Shown piece after piece: positions 47,837 through 56,867 of a stretch of DNA of 64,000 nucleotides. Source of the stretch: Nocardioides sp. SLBN-35 (GTDB lineage Bacteria; Actinomycetota; Actinomycetes; Propionibacteriales; Nocardioidaceae). The notes below the pieces were generated by a model. That model was not told the origin of the DNA and did no database searches. It worked only from the letters and a program-made list of their open reading frames with translations. The stretch is from the NCBI RefSeq assembly GCF_006715725.1, contig NZ_VFNU01000001.1, forward strand, positions 1,984,001 to 2,048,000. The letters run 5' to 3'. The stretch's first letter is position 1. Every line of letters starts with the position of its first letter. Made by a program: the position numbers and the translations under genes.

Positions 47837-50800
47837 GTGTCAACGACGACGCTGCCCTCGGCACCGGGGGCTGACCGGGACCGCATCTTCGAGCAGGCCG
47901 CCGCGGCGGCCGGACCCGCGAAGGGATCAGGGGCGCCGCCCCGTGAGGCGCTGCCAGCACTGCTGCCGGCCTACTACCGGCACGTGGCCACCGAGGAGCT
48001 CGCGGCCCGCAGCGACCTCGACCTGTACGGCGCCTTCGCCTCCCACCACCACCTCGCCCTCGAGCGCCGTCCCGGCCAGGCAAAGGTCCGGGTGTACACC
48101 CCGACGGTCGCCGAGAACGGCTGGTCGGCCGGCGGCCACTCCGTGGTCGAGGTCGTCGTCGACGACATGCCGTTCCTCGTCGACTCGCTGACGATGGAGC
48201 TGGCCCGCGGCCTCCACGACGTGCGCACCGTCGTCCACCCGACCTTCGACGTACGGCGCGACGATGCCGGGCGCCTGCTGTCGGCCGAGCCCGTCTCCTC
48301 CGGCTCGACCGCGCCCGCCGACGGCGCGATCCGCGAGTCGTGGATGCACATCGAGATCGGCCGCCTCAGTGGCGAGGACGGCGACACCCCCGAGCAGGTC
48401 GTGGCCGACTGCCGCCGCGTGCTCGGCGACGTCCTCGCCTCGGTCGAGGACTGGCCGGGGATGCAGGCCCAGGTCGCCGACGTCGTGGCAGGCCTCAAGT
48501 CCGACCCGCCGCCGCTGCCGGCAGACGAGGTCCGGCAGGCCGCGGAGCTGCTCGACTGGCTCGCCGACGAGCACTTCACCTTCCTCGGCTACCGCGAGTA
48601 CGTCCTGGACCGGGTGTCCGTCGACGGCGGGCCCGAGGACGATGTCCTGCGGCCGGTCCCCGGCAGCGGCCTCGGCATCCTGCGCGAGCACCCCGCGGAG
48701 GGTGACACCTCCATCGCGTTCAGCAAGCTGCCCGACGCGGTCAAGGCGAAGGCCCGCGAGAAGCGGCTCCTGGTCCTGGCGAAGGCCAACTCGCGATCCA
48801 CGATCCACCGCCCGGCGTACCTCGACTACGTCGGTGTGAAGACCTTCGGCCCCGACGGCGAGGTCGTGGGGGAGCGCCGCTTCCTCGGGCTGCTGTCCAG
48901 CGCCGCCTACACCGAGTCGCTGCTGCGGATCCCGCTGCTGCGCGAGAAGGTCGACGAGGTCCTCGAGCGCAGCGGGTACGACGCCCGCAGCCACGACGGC
49001 GCAGCGCTCCTCGACACGCTCGAGACCTACCCGCGCGACGAGCTGTTCCACACGCCGGTCGACGAGCTGGCCCCGATCGTCGAGGCCGCCATGCAGGCTC
49101 GCGAGCGCCGGGCCGTGCGGCTGTTCATCCGCCGAGACACCTACGCCCGCTACCTCTCGGTGCTCGTCTACCTGCCGCGCGACCGCTACAACACCGGCGT
49201 GCGCCACCGCTTCGTCGAGATCCTCACCGAGCAGATCGGCAAGGGCCGGATCGGCCCCGACTCGGTCGAGTTCAACGTGAGCATCAACGAGTCGACCACG
49301 GCCCGCGTCCACTTCGTCGTCCACCTGCCCAAGGGCGAGCTGATCCCCGATGACATCGACGTCGCGGACCTCGAGCGCCGCCTGATCGAGGCGTCCCGCT
49401 CGTGGCAGGAGGACTTCCTGCAGGCCGTCATCGCGGAGTACGGCGAGGAGGTCGGCGCGCTGCTCGGCCGCCGCTACCTCGACGCCTTCCCCGAGGCCTA
49501 CAAGGAGGACTTCACAGCCCGCACGGCCGCGGTCGACCTGGGCCGGATCGAGGGGATCCGCGGCGAGGAGGGCCGCGACCAGTCGCTGTACGCCGAGGTC
49601 GACGCCGCCGACGGCGAGGCCCGGCTGAAGATGTTCCGGGTCGGTGAGCCGCTCTCGCTGAGCGCGGTGCTGCCGATGCTGGCCTCGATGGGCGTCGAGG
49701 TCGTCGACGAGCGTCCCTACGGCCTGACCGGCCTGGAGCGGGTCACCCACATCTACGACTTCGGCCTGCGCTACGGCGAGCCGCTGCCCGATCACGCCCG
49801 CGAGCTGTTCGCGGCGTCGATGCGCGCGATGTGGGACGGCCACACCGAGGTCGACGGCTTCAACCGCCTGGTGCTGCGCGCCCAGCTGACCTGGCGACAG
49901 GCGATGCTGCTGCGCGCCTACGCGAAGTACATGAAGCAGGGCAACAGCCCCTTCGCCGTCGACTCGATCGAGCAGGCCCTGGTCGACAACGTCGACCTGG
50001 CCCAGCTGCTGGTCGCGTTGTTCGAGGTGCGCTTCGACCCCGCCGCCGAGCAGGACCGGGCGGCTCGCGAGGAGGCGCTGGTCGAGCAGGTGCGGACCGC
50101 GCTCGACGACGTGGTCAGCCTCGACCACGACCGGATCCTGCGCTCCTACCTCACCCACATCCGTAGCACCCTGCGCACCAACTACTTCCAGACCGACGAC
50201 GGCGCGCCCAAGCCCTATCTCTCGCTCAAGCTGGAGCCCTCGGCGATCCCGGACCTGCCGGAGCCGCGGCCAAGGTTCGAGATCTTCGTGTACTCCCCGC
50301 GGGTCGAGGGCGTGCACCTGCGCTTCGGCGCGGTCGCGCGCGGCGGCCTGCGTTGGTCGGACCGGCGCGACGACTTCCGCACCGAGATCCTCGGCCTGGT
50401 CAAGGCGCAGATGGTCAAGAACACCGTGATCGTGCCGGTCGGCGCGAAGGGCGGGTTCTACGCCAAGCAGCTGCCTCCCATGGATCCAACACAGCCGAGC
50501 GACCGCGAGGCGTGGCTCGCCGAGGGCGTGGCCTGCTACACGACCTTCATCCGCGGCCTGCTCGACGTGACCGACAACCTGGTCGCGGGCGAGACCGTGC
50601 CGCCGCCGGACGTCGTACGCCACGACGCCGACGACTCCTATCTCGTCGTCGCCGCCGACAAGGGCACCGCCACCTTCTCCGACATCGCCAACGGCGTCTC
50701 GGCCGACTACCACTTCTGGCTGGGGGACGCCTTCGCCAGCGGTGGCTCGGTGGGCTACGACCACAAGGCGATGGGCATCACCGCCAAGGGCGCGTGGGTG

Positions 50801-52774
50801 TCCGTACGCCGTCACTTCCGCGAGATGGGCGTGGACTGCCAGAACGAGGACATCACCGTCGTCGGCATCGGCGACATGTCCGGCGACGTCTTCGGCAACG
50901 GCATGCTGTGCTCCGAGCACATCCGACTGGTGGCCGCGTTCGACCACCGCGACATCTTCCTCGACCCGTCCCCGGACGCCGCTGCGTCCTTCGCCGAACG
51001 CCAGCGGCTCTTCGACCTGCCCCGGTCGAGCTGGCAGGACTACGACCGGTCCCTGATCTCTGCCGGCGGCGGTGTCTACCCGCGCAGCGCGAAGTCGATC
51101 CCGGTCAGCGCCGAGGTCCGCGAGGCGCTCGGGCTCGCCGACGACATCGCGCACCTCACGCCGGCCGAGCTGATGCGGGCGATCCTGCTCGCGCCCGTCG
51201 ACCTGCTCTGGAACGGCGGCATCGGCACCTACGTCAAGGCCGCCACCGAGATCAACGCCGACGCCGGCGACAAGTCCAACGACGCGATCCGGGTCGACGG
51301 CGGCGAGCTCCGGGTCCGTTGCGTGGGCGAGGGCGGCAACCTCGGCTTCACCCAGCAGGGCCGGATCGAGTACGCCCTGGAGGGCGGCCGGATCAACACC
51401 GACTTCATCGACAACTCCGCCGGCGTGGACACCTCCGACCACGAGGTCAATCTCAAGATCCTGCTCGACCGCATCGTCGCCGACGGCGACCTGACCGGCA
51501 AGCAGCGCAACGAGCTGCTGGCCTCGATGACCGACGAGGTCGCCGACCTGGTGCTGCGCGACAACTACGACCAGAACATCGCGCTCGCCAACGCCGCCAG
51601 GAACGCCGTCTCGCTCCTGCACGTCCACGAGCAGTGGATGCGCGACCTCGAGGCGCAGGGCCTGCTCGACCGCGAGCTCGAGGCGCTGCCCTCGAGCCGG
51701 GAGGTCGCCCGCCGGATCGAGGCAGGGGCGACCCTGACCCAGCCGGAGCTCGCGGTGCTGATGGCCTACACCAAGATCGTGCTGGCCGAGGAGCTGCTGG
51801 CCTCGGACCTGCCCGAGGACCCGTACCTCGACAACGACATCCAGGCCTACTTCCCGAAGCCGGTCCAGGAGCGGTTCGCCGAGCAGGTGGCAGCCCACCC
51901 GCTGCGTCGCGAGATCATCGTGACCCAGGTCGTCAACGACCTGGTCAACGGCGCCGGCATGACCTACTGGCCGCGGCTGGCCGGCGAGACCGGCGCCAGT
52001 CCCGCCGAGCTCACCCGTGCCAACTTCGTGGCCCGGGAGATCTTCGGCTCGCTCGCCCTGCGCCGGGAGCTGGAGCAGTACGACAACGTCCTGGACGCGA
52101 CCGTGCAGACCCGGATGCGGGTCGAGATGCGCACCCTCGTCGAGCGGGCCTCGCGCTGGCTGGTCACCAACCGGCGGCCACCGCTCGACAGCCAGGGCAA
52201 CGTCGAGTTCTTCGCGGCGCCGGTGCAGGCGACCATGCTGGAGCTGCCCCAGCTGCTGACCGGCGCCGAGCTGGCGTCGTACGAGGCCCGTCGGGAGCTG
52301 CTCGTCGGCCACGACGTCCCCGAGGACCTCGCCAGCCGGGTCGCGTCGTTCGACGTGGCCTACACGTTGCTCAACGTGGTCGAGATCGCCGACGCCCACG
52401 GCCTCACCCCGGCCGAGGTGGCCCGCGTCCACTTCGCCCTGGGGGAGCGGCTCGGGCTGTCCGTGCTGCAGCGCCGGATCGTCGACCTGCCGCGTGCCGA
52501 CCAGTGGCAGACCATGGCCCGCGCCGCGCTGCGCGACGACCTCTACTCGATCCACGCCCAGCTCACCGCCCAGGTCCTCGAGGCCACCGGCGAGCTCGAC
52601 GCGGTCGACGACCCCGCCGAGGCCGCTACCCGGCGCGTCGCGACCTGGGAGGCCGAGGCCGGAGGCGTGGTCGACAAGGCGATCGGCGCGCTGAGCGCGG
52701 TCTGCTCCGACGAGCCGACCGACATCGCGAAGGTCTCCGTCGGCCTGCGGGTGGTACGCGGCCTGCTGTCCTGA
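47837..52774 (+). CDS. gdh: NAD-dependent glutamate dehydrogenase, large (L180/GDH-1600) type
   Basis: A 1645-residue enzyme that oxidises glutamate to 2-oxoglutarate with NAD. Residues 1 to about 700 hold the regulatory part with ACT-like segments. The catalytic core lies at about 800-1200, with GLRWSDRRDDFRTEILGLVKAQMVKN and the lysine-containing VPVGAKGGFYAK. The dinucleotide region includes VVGIGDMSGDVFGNGML, and a helical C-terminal domain follows. The length fits the actinobacterial GDH-1600 type (as Rv2476c). In Mycobacterium this enzyme is inhibited by GarA, an FHA protein. TAGTGT (47825-47830) is 6 bases before the GTG, so a leaderless mRNA is likely. Confidence 0.96.
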   Translation: MSTTTLPSAPGADRDRIFEQAAAAAGPAKGSGAPPREALPALLPAYYRHVATEELAARSDLDLYGAFASHHHLALERRPGQAKVRVYTPTVAENGWSAGGHSVVEVVVDDMPFLVDSLTMELARGLHDVRTVVHPTFDVRRDDAGRLLSAEPVSSGSTAPADGAIRESWMHIEIGRLSGEDGDTPEQVVADCRRVLGDVLASVEDWPGMQAQVADVVAGLKSDPPPLPADEVRQAAELLDWLADEHFTFLGYREYVLDRVSVDGGPEDDVLRPVPGSGLGILREHPAEGDTSIAFSKLPDAVKAKAREKRLLVLAKANSRSTIHRPAYLDYVGVKTFGPDGEVVGERRFLGLLSSAAYTESLLRIPLLREKVDEVLERSGYDARSHDGAALLDTLETYPRDELFHTPVDELAPIVEAAMQARERRAVRLFIRRDTYARYLSVLVYLPRDRYNTGVRHRFVEILTEQIGKGRIGPDSVEFNVSINESTTARVHFVVHLPKGELIPDDIDVADLERRLIEASRSWQEDFLQAVIAEYGEEVGALLGRRYLDAFPEAYKEDFTARTAAVDLGRIEGIRGEEGRDQSLYAEVDAADGEARLKMFRVGEPLSLSAVLPMLASMGVEVVDERPYGLTGLERVTHIYDFGLRYGEPLPDHARELFAASMRAMWDGHTEVDGFNRLVLRAQLTWRQAMLLRAYAKYMKQGNSPFAVDSIEQALVDNVDLAQLLVALFEVRFDPAAEQDRAAREEALVEQVRTALDDVVSLDHDRILRSYLTHIRSTLRTNYFQTDDGAPKPYLSLKLEPSAIPDLPEPRPRFEIFVYSPRVEGVHLRFGAVARGGLRWSDRRDDFRTEILGLVKAQMVKNTVIVPVGAKGGFYAKQLPPMDPTQPSDREAWLAEGVACYTTFIRGLLDVTDNLVAGETVPPPDVVRHDADDSYLVVAADKGTATFSDIANGVSADYHFWLGDAFASGGSVGYDHKAMGITAKGAWVSVRRHFREMGVDCQNEDITVVGIGDMSGDVFGNGMLCSEHIRLVAAFDHRDIFLDPSPDAAASFAERQRLFDLPRSSWQDYDRSLISAGGGVYPRSAKSIPVSAEVREALGLADDIAHLTPAELMRAILLAPVDLLWNGGIGTYVKAATEINADAGDKSNDAIRVDGGELRVRCVGEGGNLGFTQQGRIEYALEGGRINTDFIDNSAGVDTSDHEVNLKILLDRIVADGDLTGKQRNELLASMTDEVADLVLRDNYDQNIALANAARNAVSLLHVHEQWMRDLEAQGLLDRELEALPSSREVARRIEAGATLTQPELAVLMAYTKIVLAEELLASDLPEDPYLDNDIQAYFPKPVQERFAEQVAAHPLRREIIVTQVVNDLVNGAGMTYWPRLAGETGASPAELTRANFVAREIFGSLALRRELEQYDNVLDATVQTRMRVEMRTLVERASRWLVTNRRPPLDSQGNVEFFAAPVQATMLELPQLLTGAELASYEARRELLVGHDVPEDLASRVASFDVAYTLLNVVEIADAHGLTPAEVARVHFALGERLGLSVLQRRIVDLPRADQWQTMARAALRDDLYSIHAQLTAQVLEATGELDAVDDPAEAATRRVATWEAEAGGVVDKAIGALSAVCSDEPTDIAKVSVGLRVVRGLLS

Positions 52775-52832
52775 CGAACTCGCCCCCTCGGCTTCGACGA
52801 GGGTTCACCACCAACGGCTAGGGTCGGTCGCG

Positions 52833-53732
52833 ATGACTGCCATCCACGTGACCGGACTGACCAAGCGGTACGGCGACCTGGTCGCCGTCGACGGGGTGAG
52901 CCTCGATGTCGCCGAGGGGGAGTTCGTCGGGGTGCTCGGACCCAACGGTGCCGGCAAGACCACGCTCCTGGAGATGGTCGAGGGCCTGCGCCAGCCGGAC
53001 GCCGGCGGGATCGAGGTGCTCGGCGAGCCCGTGTGGCCGCGCAACCCGCGGCTGCAGCCCCGCATCGGCGTCCAGCTCCAGGCCTCGTCGTTCTTCGAGC
53101 GGCTCACGGCCCGCGAGCAGATCCGCACCTTCGCCAGCCTGTACGGCGTCGGGCACGCCACCGCCGACGGCTGGCTCGAGCGGGTGGGACTGACCGACAA
53201 GGCCGAGAGCCGCGTCGAGGACCTGTCCGGCGGCCAGGCCCAGCGGCTGTCCATCGCCTGCGCGCTGGTGCACGACCCGGAGCTGGTCTTCCTCGACGAG
53301 CCGACGGCGGCGCTCGACCCGCAGGCCCGGCGCAACCTGTGGGACCTGCTGTCCTCGATCAACGACAGCGGTCGCACCGTCGTACTCACGACGCACTACA
53401 TGGACGAGGCCGAGGTGCTCTGCGACCGGGTCGCGGTCATGGACCACGGCCGGCTCCTGCAGTTCGACACGCCCGCCGCGCTGGTCCGCGGCCTCGACGC
53501 CCCGGCCCGGATCCGGGTCGCGCCCGGTGCGCTCAGCGTCGCGCAGGCCGCGGCGATCCCCGGCGTCACCGAGACGCGCGAGGACGTCGACGGCGTCGTC
53601 CTGGTGACCCGGGACCCGGGCGGCGTGATCGGCGCCCTGGCCGCAGGGGACCACCTCGACGGCGTCTCCGTGCAGACCGGCACCCTGGAGGACGTGTTCC
53701 TCTCCCTGACCGGACGGGAGTACCGCGCATGA
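52833..53732 (+). CDS. ABC transporter ATP-binding protein
   Basis: A 299-residue ABC ATPase. Walker A is GPNGAGKTTLLEMVEGL, signature LSGGQAQRLSIACAL, Walker B LVFLDEPTAALDPQARR and switch His TTHYMDEAEVLCDR. A C-terminal extension (about 220-299) is typical of ABC-2 drug-export ATPases (DrrA/CcmA-like). TAGGGT (52819-52824) lies 8 bases before the ATG with no ribosome site. The permease gene overlaps its stop (ATGA), forming a two-gene exporter. Confidence 0.94.
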   Translation: MTAIHVTGLTKRYGDLVAVDGVSLDVAEGEFVGVLGPNGAGKTTLLEMVEGLRQPDAGGIEVLGEPVWPRNPRLQPRIGVQLQASSFFERLTAREQIRTFASLYGVGHATADGWLERVGLTDKAESRVEDLSGGQAQRLSIACALVHDPELVFLDEPTAALDPQARRNLWDLLSSINDSGRTVVLTTHYMDEAEVLCDRVAVMDHGRLLQFDTPAALVRGLDAPARIRVAPGALSVAQAAAIPGVTETREDVDGVVLVTRDPGGVIGALAAGDHLDGVSVQTGTLEDVFLSLTGREYRA

Positions 53733-54805
53733 GCCGGCTGCTGCAGTCGCCGTTCTGGGCGCTGTCCGTCGCGATCCTGCGCGGCTTCCTGCGCGACAAG
53801 GCCGCGGTCTTCTTCGCGGTGATCTTCCCGCTGATGTTCCTGGTGCTCTTCGGTGGCCTGCTCGGCAGCCAGGACCAGTCGAAGGTGGACCTGATCCAGG
53901 TCGGCGCGGTCCCGCTCGTCGACGACCTGCCCGACGACGCGCACGCCGCCTTCCGCCAGACCTTCGAGGTCGATCGGACCGAGGACCTCGACGCCGCCCT
54001 GGAGGAGGTCCGCAAGGGCGACGCCGACGTGGCGATCGAGCAGCGCGGCGACGACCTGATCGCCCACTACACGCAGACCGACCAGGTCAAGGCGGCCATC
54101 ACCCAGGGCACGCTGCGTGCGTTCGTCGACGGCGCCAACGTCGCCGCGACCGGCCAGCCGCCGGCGTACTCCTTCACCGCCGAGCGCGTCGAGGACGAGT
54201 CGCTCTCGGTCATCCAGTTCGTCACGCCGGGCCTGCTCGGCTGGGCGGTCGCGATGAGCGCGGCCTTCGGCTCCGCGGCAACGCTCCAGGGCTGGCGGCA
54301 GTCCAAGCTGCTGCGCCGCCTCCAGCTCGCACCCGTCGGCACAGGCACCATCGTCGGCGCCCGGGTGGCGGTGACGCTGCTGATCGCCTTCGGGCAGCTC
54401 GCCATCTTCCTCGGGCTCGGCGCGGCGGCGTTCGGGCTGACCCTCACCGGGTCGTGGTGGATGTCGATCCCGCTGGTCGCCGTCGGCACGCTGTGCTTCA
54501 TGGCCATCGGCCTGCTCGCCGGTGCGCTCGCCAAGACCACCGAGGGCGCGGTCAACCTCGCCAACTTCCTGGTCCTGCCGATGGCCTTCCTCAGCGGCTC
54601 GTTCTTCCCGCTCGACGGCGCCCCCACCTGGCTGCAACGCCTCTCGGACCTGCTGCCGCTCAAGCACTTCAACTCCGGGATGCTCGACGTCATGGTCCGC
54701 GGCGAGGGACCGGCCGCCGCGCTCGCGCCGCTCGGGATCCTCGCCGGGTTCGCGGTCGTGGTCACCCTGCTCGCCGCGCGGCTGTTCCGGTGGGAGACCA
54801 CCTGA
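53729..54805 (+). CDS. ABC-2 type transporter permease
   Basis: A 358-residue membrane protein. After one N-terminal helix (VFFAVIFPLMFLVLFGGLL) comes a large extracytoplasmic part (residues 45-155). Then a block of five helices follows (ITRAQ-like VTPGLLGWAVAMSAAFGSA; LLIAFGQLAIFLGLGAAAF; LVAVGTLCFMAIGLLAGAL; NFLVLPMAFLSGSFFPLDG). This is the ABC-2 layout used for export of drugs, lipids or polysaccharides; the substrate is unknown. It is translationally coupled to the ATPase gene. Confidence 0.92.
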   Translation: MSRLLQSPFWALSVAILRGFLRDKAAVFFAVIFPLMFLVLFGGLLGSQDQSKVDLIQVGAVPLVDDLPDDAHAAFRQTFEVDRTEDLDAALEEVRKGDADVAIEQRGDDLIAHYTQTDQVKAAITQGTLRAFVDGANVAATGQPPAYSFTAERVEDESLSVIQFVTPGLLGWAVAMSAAFGSAATLQGWRQSKLLRRLQLAPVGTGTIVGARVAVTLLIAFGQLAIFLGLGAAAFGLTLTGSWWMSIPLVAVGTLCFMAIGLLAGALAKTTEGAVNLANFLVLPMAFLSGSFFPLDGAPTWLQRLSDLLPLKHFNSGMLDVMVRGEGPAAALAPLGILAGFAVVVTLLAARLFRWETT

Positions 54806-54845
54806 GACCCCACGGGGGACCGGTGAGAAGCAATAGGCTGCGACG

Positions 54846-56864
54846 GTGCTCGACTTCGCGGTCCTTCTGGCCCTCCTCGCGCTGATCATCGTCGTCGCGC
54901 GCCTCGCGGGCGCCGCGGTCGCGAGGATCGGCATCCCGCCGGTCGTGGGCGAGATCGGAGCCGGCGTCCTGCTGGGTCCCAGTCTCCTCGGGATGCAGCT
55001 CAGCCAGGACCTGTTCCCGGTCGACCAGCGCGGGTTCCTCGACGTCCTGGCCCGCGTCGGGCTGGTGCTGTTCATGTTCGTCGTCGGGCTCGAGCTCGAC
55101 CTCTCCCTGGTCCGGGGCCGCGAGAAGGTCGCCGTGTCCGTGTCGGTCACCTCGATCGCGCTGCCCTTCGCCCTCGGCATCGGGCTCGCCCACCTGTTCG
55201 TCAGCAGCGGGGCCACCGAGGCGCTGAAGCCGGCCGACGCGGAGTTCTGGCCGTTCGCGCTGTTCATGGGTGCGGCGATGTCGATCACCGCGTTCCCGGT
55301 GCTCGCCCGGATCCTCACCGACCGGCGGATGCACCGCACCGAGACCGGCGGCCTGGCGCTGGCCTGCGCGGCGACCGACGACATCATCGCCTGGACCCTG
55401 CTGGCCGTGGTGCTCGCGATCGCGGGCGTCGAGGGGGAGCACAGCCACCTGCCCCACTGGGCGATCTACCTCGCGGTGCCGTTCGTGGCCCTCGCCGTGT
55501 TCGTGGTCCGCCCGGCGCTGGGCTGGCTGACCACGGCGTACCGGAAGGCCGGCGAGCTCACGCCGACCATCCTCTCGGTGGTGCTCGTCGGCATGCTGCT
55601 CTTCTCGGCCACCACCGACCTGCTCGGCATCCACTACATCTTCGGCGCGTTCCTCTTCGGCGCGATCATCCCGCACGAGAACGCCGCCGCCCTGCGCCAC
55701 GAGATCCTGGTCCGTCTCGAGCAGATCTCCGTGCTCCTGCTGCTGCCGGTCTTCTTCCTGCTCTCCGGCCTCAAGGTCGACATCCGCGGGCTCGGCGCCG
55801 AGCACATCGTCCCGATGCTCGGCATCCTCGCGGTGGCCATCATCGGCAAGTACGTCGGCGCGTACGTCGGCGCGCGGCTCCAGAGCGTCCCGCACTGGCA
55901 GGCCAGCTCGCTGGGCCTGCTGATGAACACCCGCGGCCTGACCGAGCTGATCATCCTCAACGTGGGTCTCGAGAAGGGCCTGCTCAGCCAGGAGCTGTTC
56001 ACCATGATGGTGGTGATGGCCCTGGTCACGACCGTGATGACCGGCCCGCTGCTGGGCCTCGTCTACCCGCAGCGCCGCGTGGCCCGCGACATAGCCGAGG
56101 CCGAGCGGGCCGCGCTCGGCGAGGAGGCCGTCGACCGGATCCTGGTCCTGGCCCGTGACGGGCAGGACAACCGGCTGCCCGTCGAGCTCGCCGTCGCCGC
56201 GCTCGCCGGCGCCCGGCCGGCCGAGATCGTGCTCGCCGACCTCACTGCGCAGGGTCGTCCGCTCGAGGTCGGCAGCGGCCTGTCGCTCGACCTCGCCGAG
56301 ATGGCGGCGGCGATGGAGCGCCAGCAGGTGCTGGTGCACCACGGTGAGGAGCTGGGCGTCCCGGTCCGGGTGATCGCCCACCCCAGTGCCGACGTCGAGC
56401 AGGACCTGGTCGAGCTGGTCGGCGCCCTCGCCCCGCAGGGCCTGGTCGCCTGGTCCGACGACCCCGCGCTCACCGCGGTGGTGGCCGCCAACGAGTCGCC
56501 GGTCGTGGTCGCCGCCGCCGGTACGACGACCCCCGACCCCGACGCCCCCGTCGTCGTCGACTGGGCCACCGGCAGCAACGGCGAGGCCGCGATCGTCCTC
56601 GGCGCCCGGCTCGCGCTCGCCCGCGGCACCACGCTCGCCCTGCACGGCGACGGTGGCCGGCGCCAGGCGGCAGCCCGGGCGGCTCTGGAGTCGCGCGGGG
56701 TGCGGTTCGCGGACCCGGCCGCCGACGCGGGGCCGCTGGCCGCCGTACCGATCGCGGTGGGTGCCCTGGACGCCGCTACGGCGACCGTGCGGGTGCGCGC
56801 CGAGCTGGACGCCGCCCCCGTCGACTTCGCAGCCGTGCCGCTCGCCGCGGGGGCGACGGTCTGA
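54846..56864 (+). CDS. CPA2 family cation:proton antiporter with C-terminal regulatory domains
   Basis: A 672-residue protein. Residues 1 to about 405 hold 11-13 membrane helices of the Na+/H+ exchanger fold (GEIGAGVLLGPSLLGMQL; ARVGLVLFMFVVGLELDL; ACAATDDIIAWTLLAVVLA, where the Asp pair ATDD is the ion site). Residues about 415-670 form a soluble tail with two UspA-like repeats (RILVLARDGQDNRLPVELAVAAL; GTTLALHGDGGRRQAAARAAL). It probably exchanges Na+ or K+ for protons. TAGGCT (54834-54839) lies 6 bases before the GTG, which suggests a leaderless transcript. Confidence 0.92.
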   Translation: MLDFAVLLALLALIIVVARLAGAAVARIGIPPVVGEIGAGVLLGPSLLGMQLSQDLFPVDQRGFLDVLARVGLVLFMFVVGLELDLSLVRGREKVAVSVSVTSIALPFALGIGLAHLFVSSGATEALKPADAEFWPFALFMGAAMSITAFPVLARILTDRRMHRTETGGLALACAATDDIIAWTLLAVVLAIAGVEGEHSHLPHWAIYLAVPFVALAVFVVRPALGWLTTAYRKAGELTPTILSVVLVGMLLFSATTDLLGIHYIFGAFLFGAIIPHENAAALRHEILVRLEQISVLLLLPVFFLLSGLKVDIRGLGAEHIVPMLGILAVAIIGKYVGAYVGARLQSVPHWQASSLGLLMNTRGLTELIILNVGLEKGLLSQELFTMMVVMALVTTVMTGPLLGLVYPQRRVARDIAEAERAALGEEAVDRILVLARDGQDNRLPVELAVAALAGARPAEIVLADLTAQGRPLEVGSGLSLDLAEMAAAMERQQVLVHHGEELGVPVRVIAHPSADVEQDLVELVGALAPQGLVAWSDDPALTAVVAANESPVVVAAAGTTTPDPDAPVVVDWATGSNGEAAIVLGARLALARGTTLALHGDGGRRQAAARAALESRGVRFADPAADAGPLAAVPIAVGALDAATATVRVRAELDAAPVDFAAVPLAAGATV

Positions 56865-56867
56865 CGA

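Noticed and set aside
47927..52555. Long open frame opposite glutamate dehydrogenase
   Set aside because: It is a low-complexity antisense shadow without motifs; the plus-strand gene has strong family matches.
52780..52800. Terminator after glutamate dehydrogenase
   Set aside because: CCCTCG and CGAGGG can pair, but there is no T-run, and the ABC transporter promoter begins at once.
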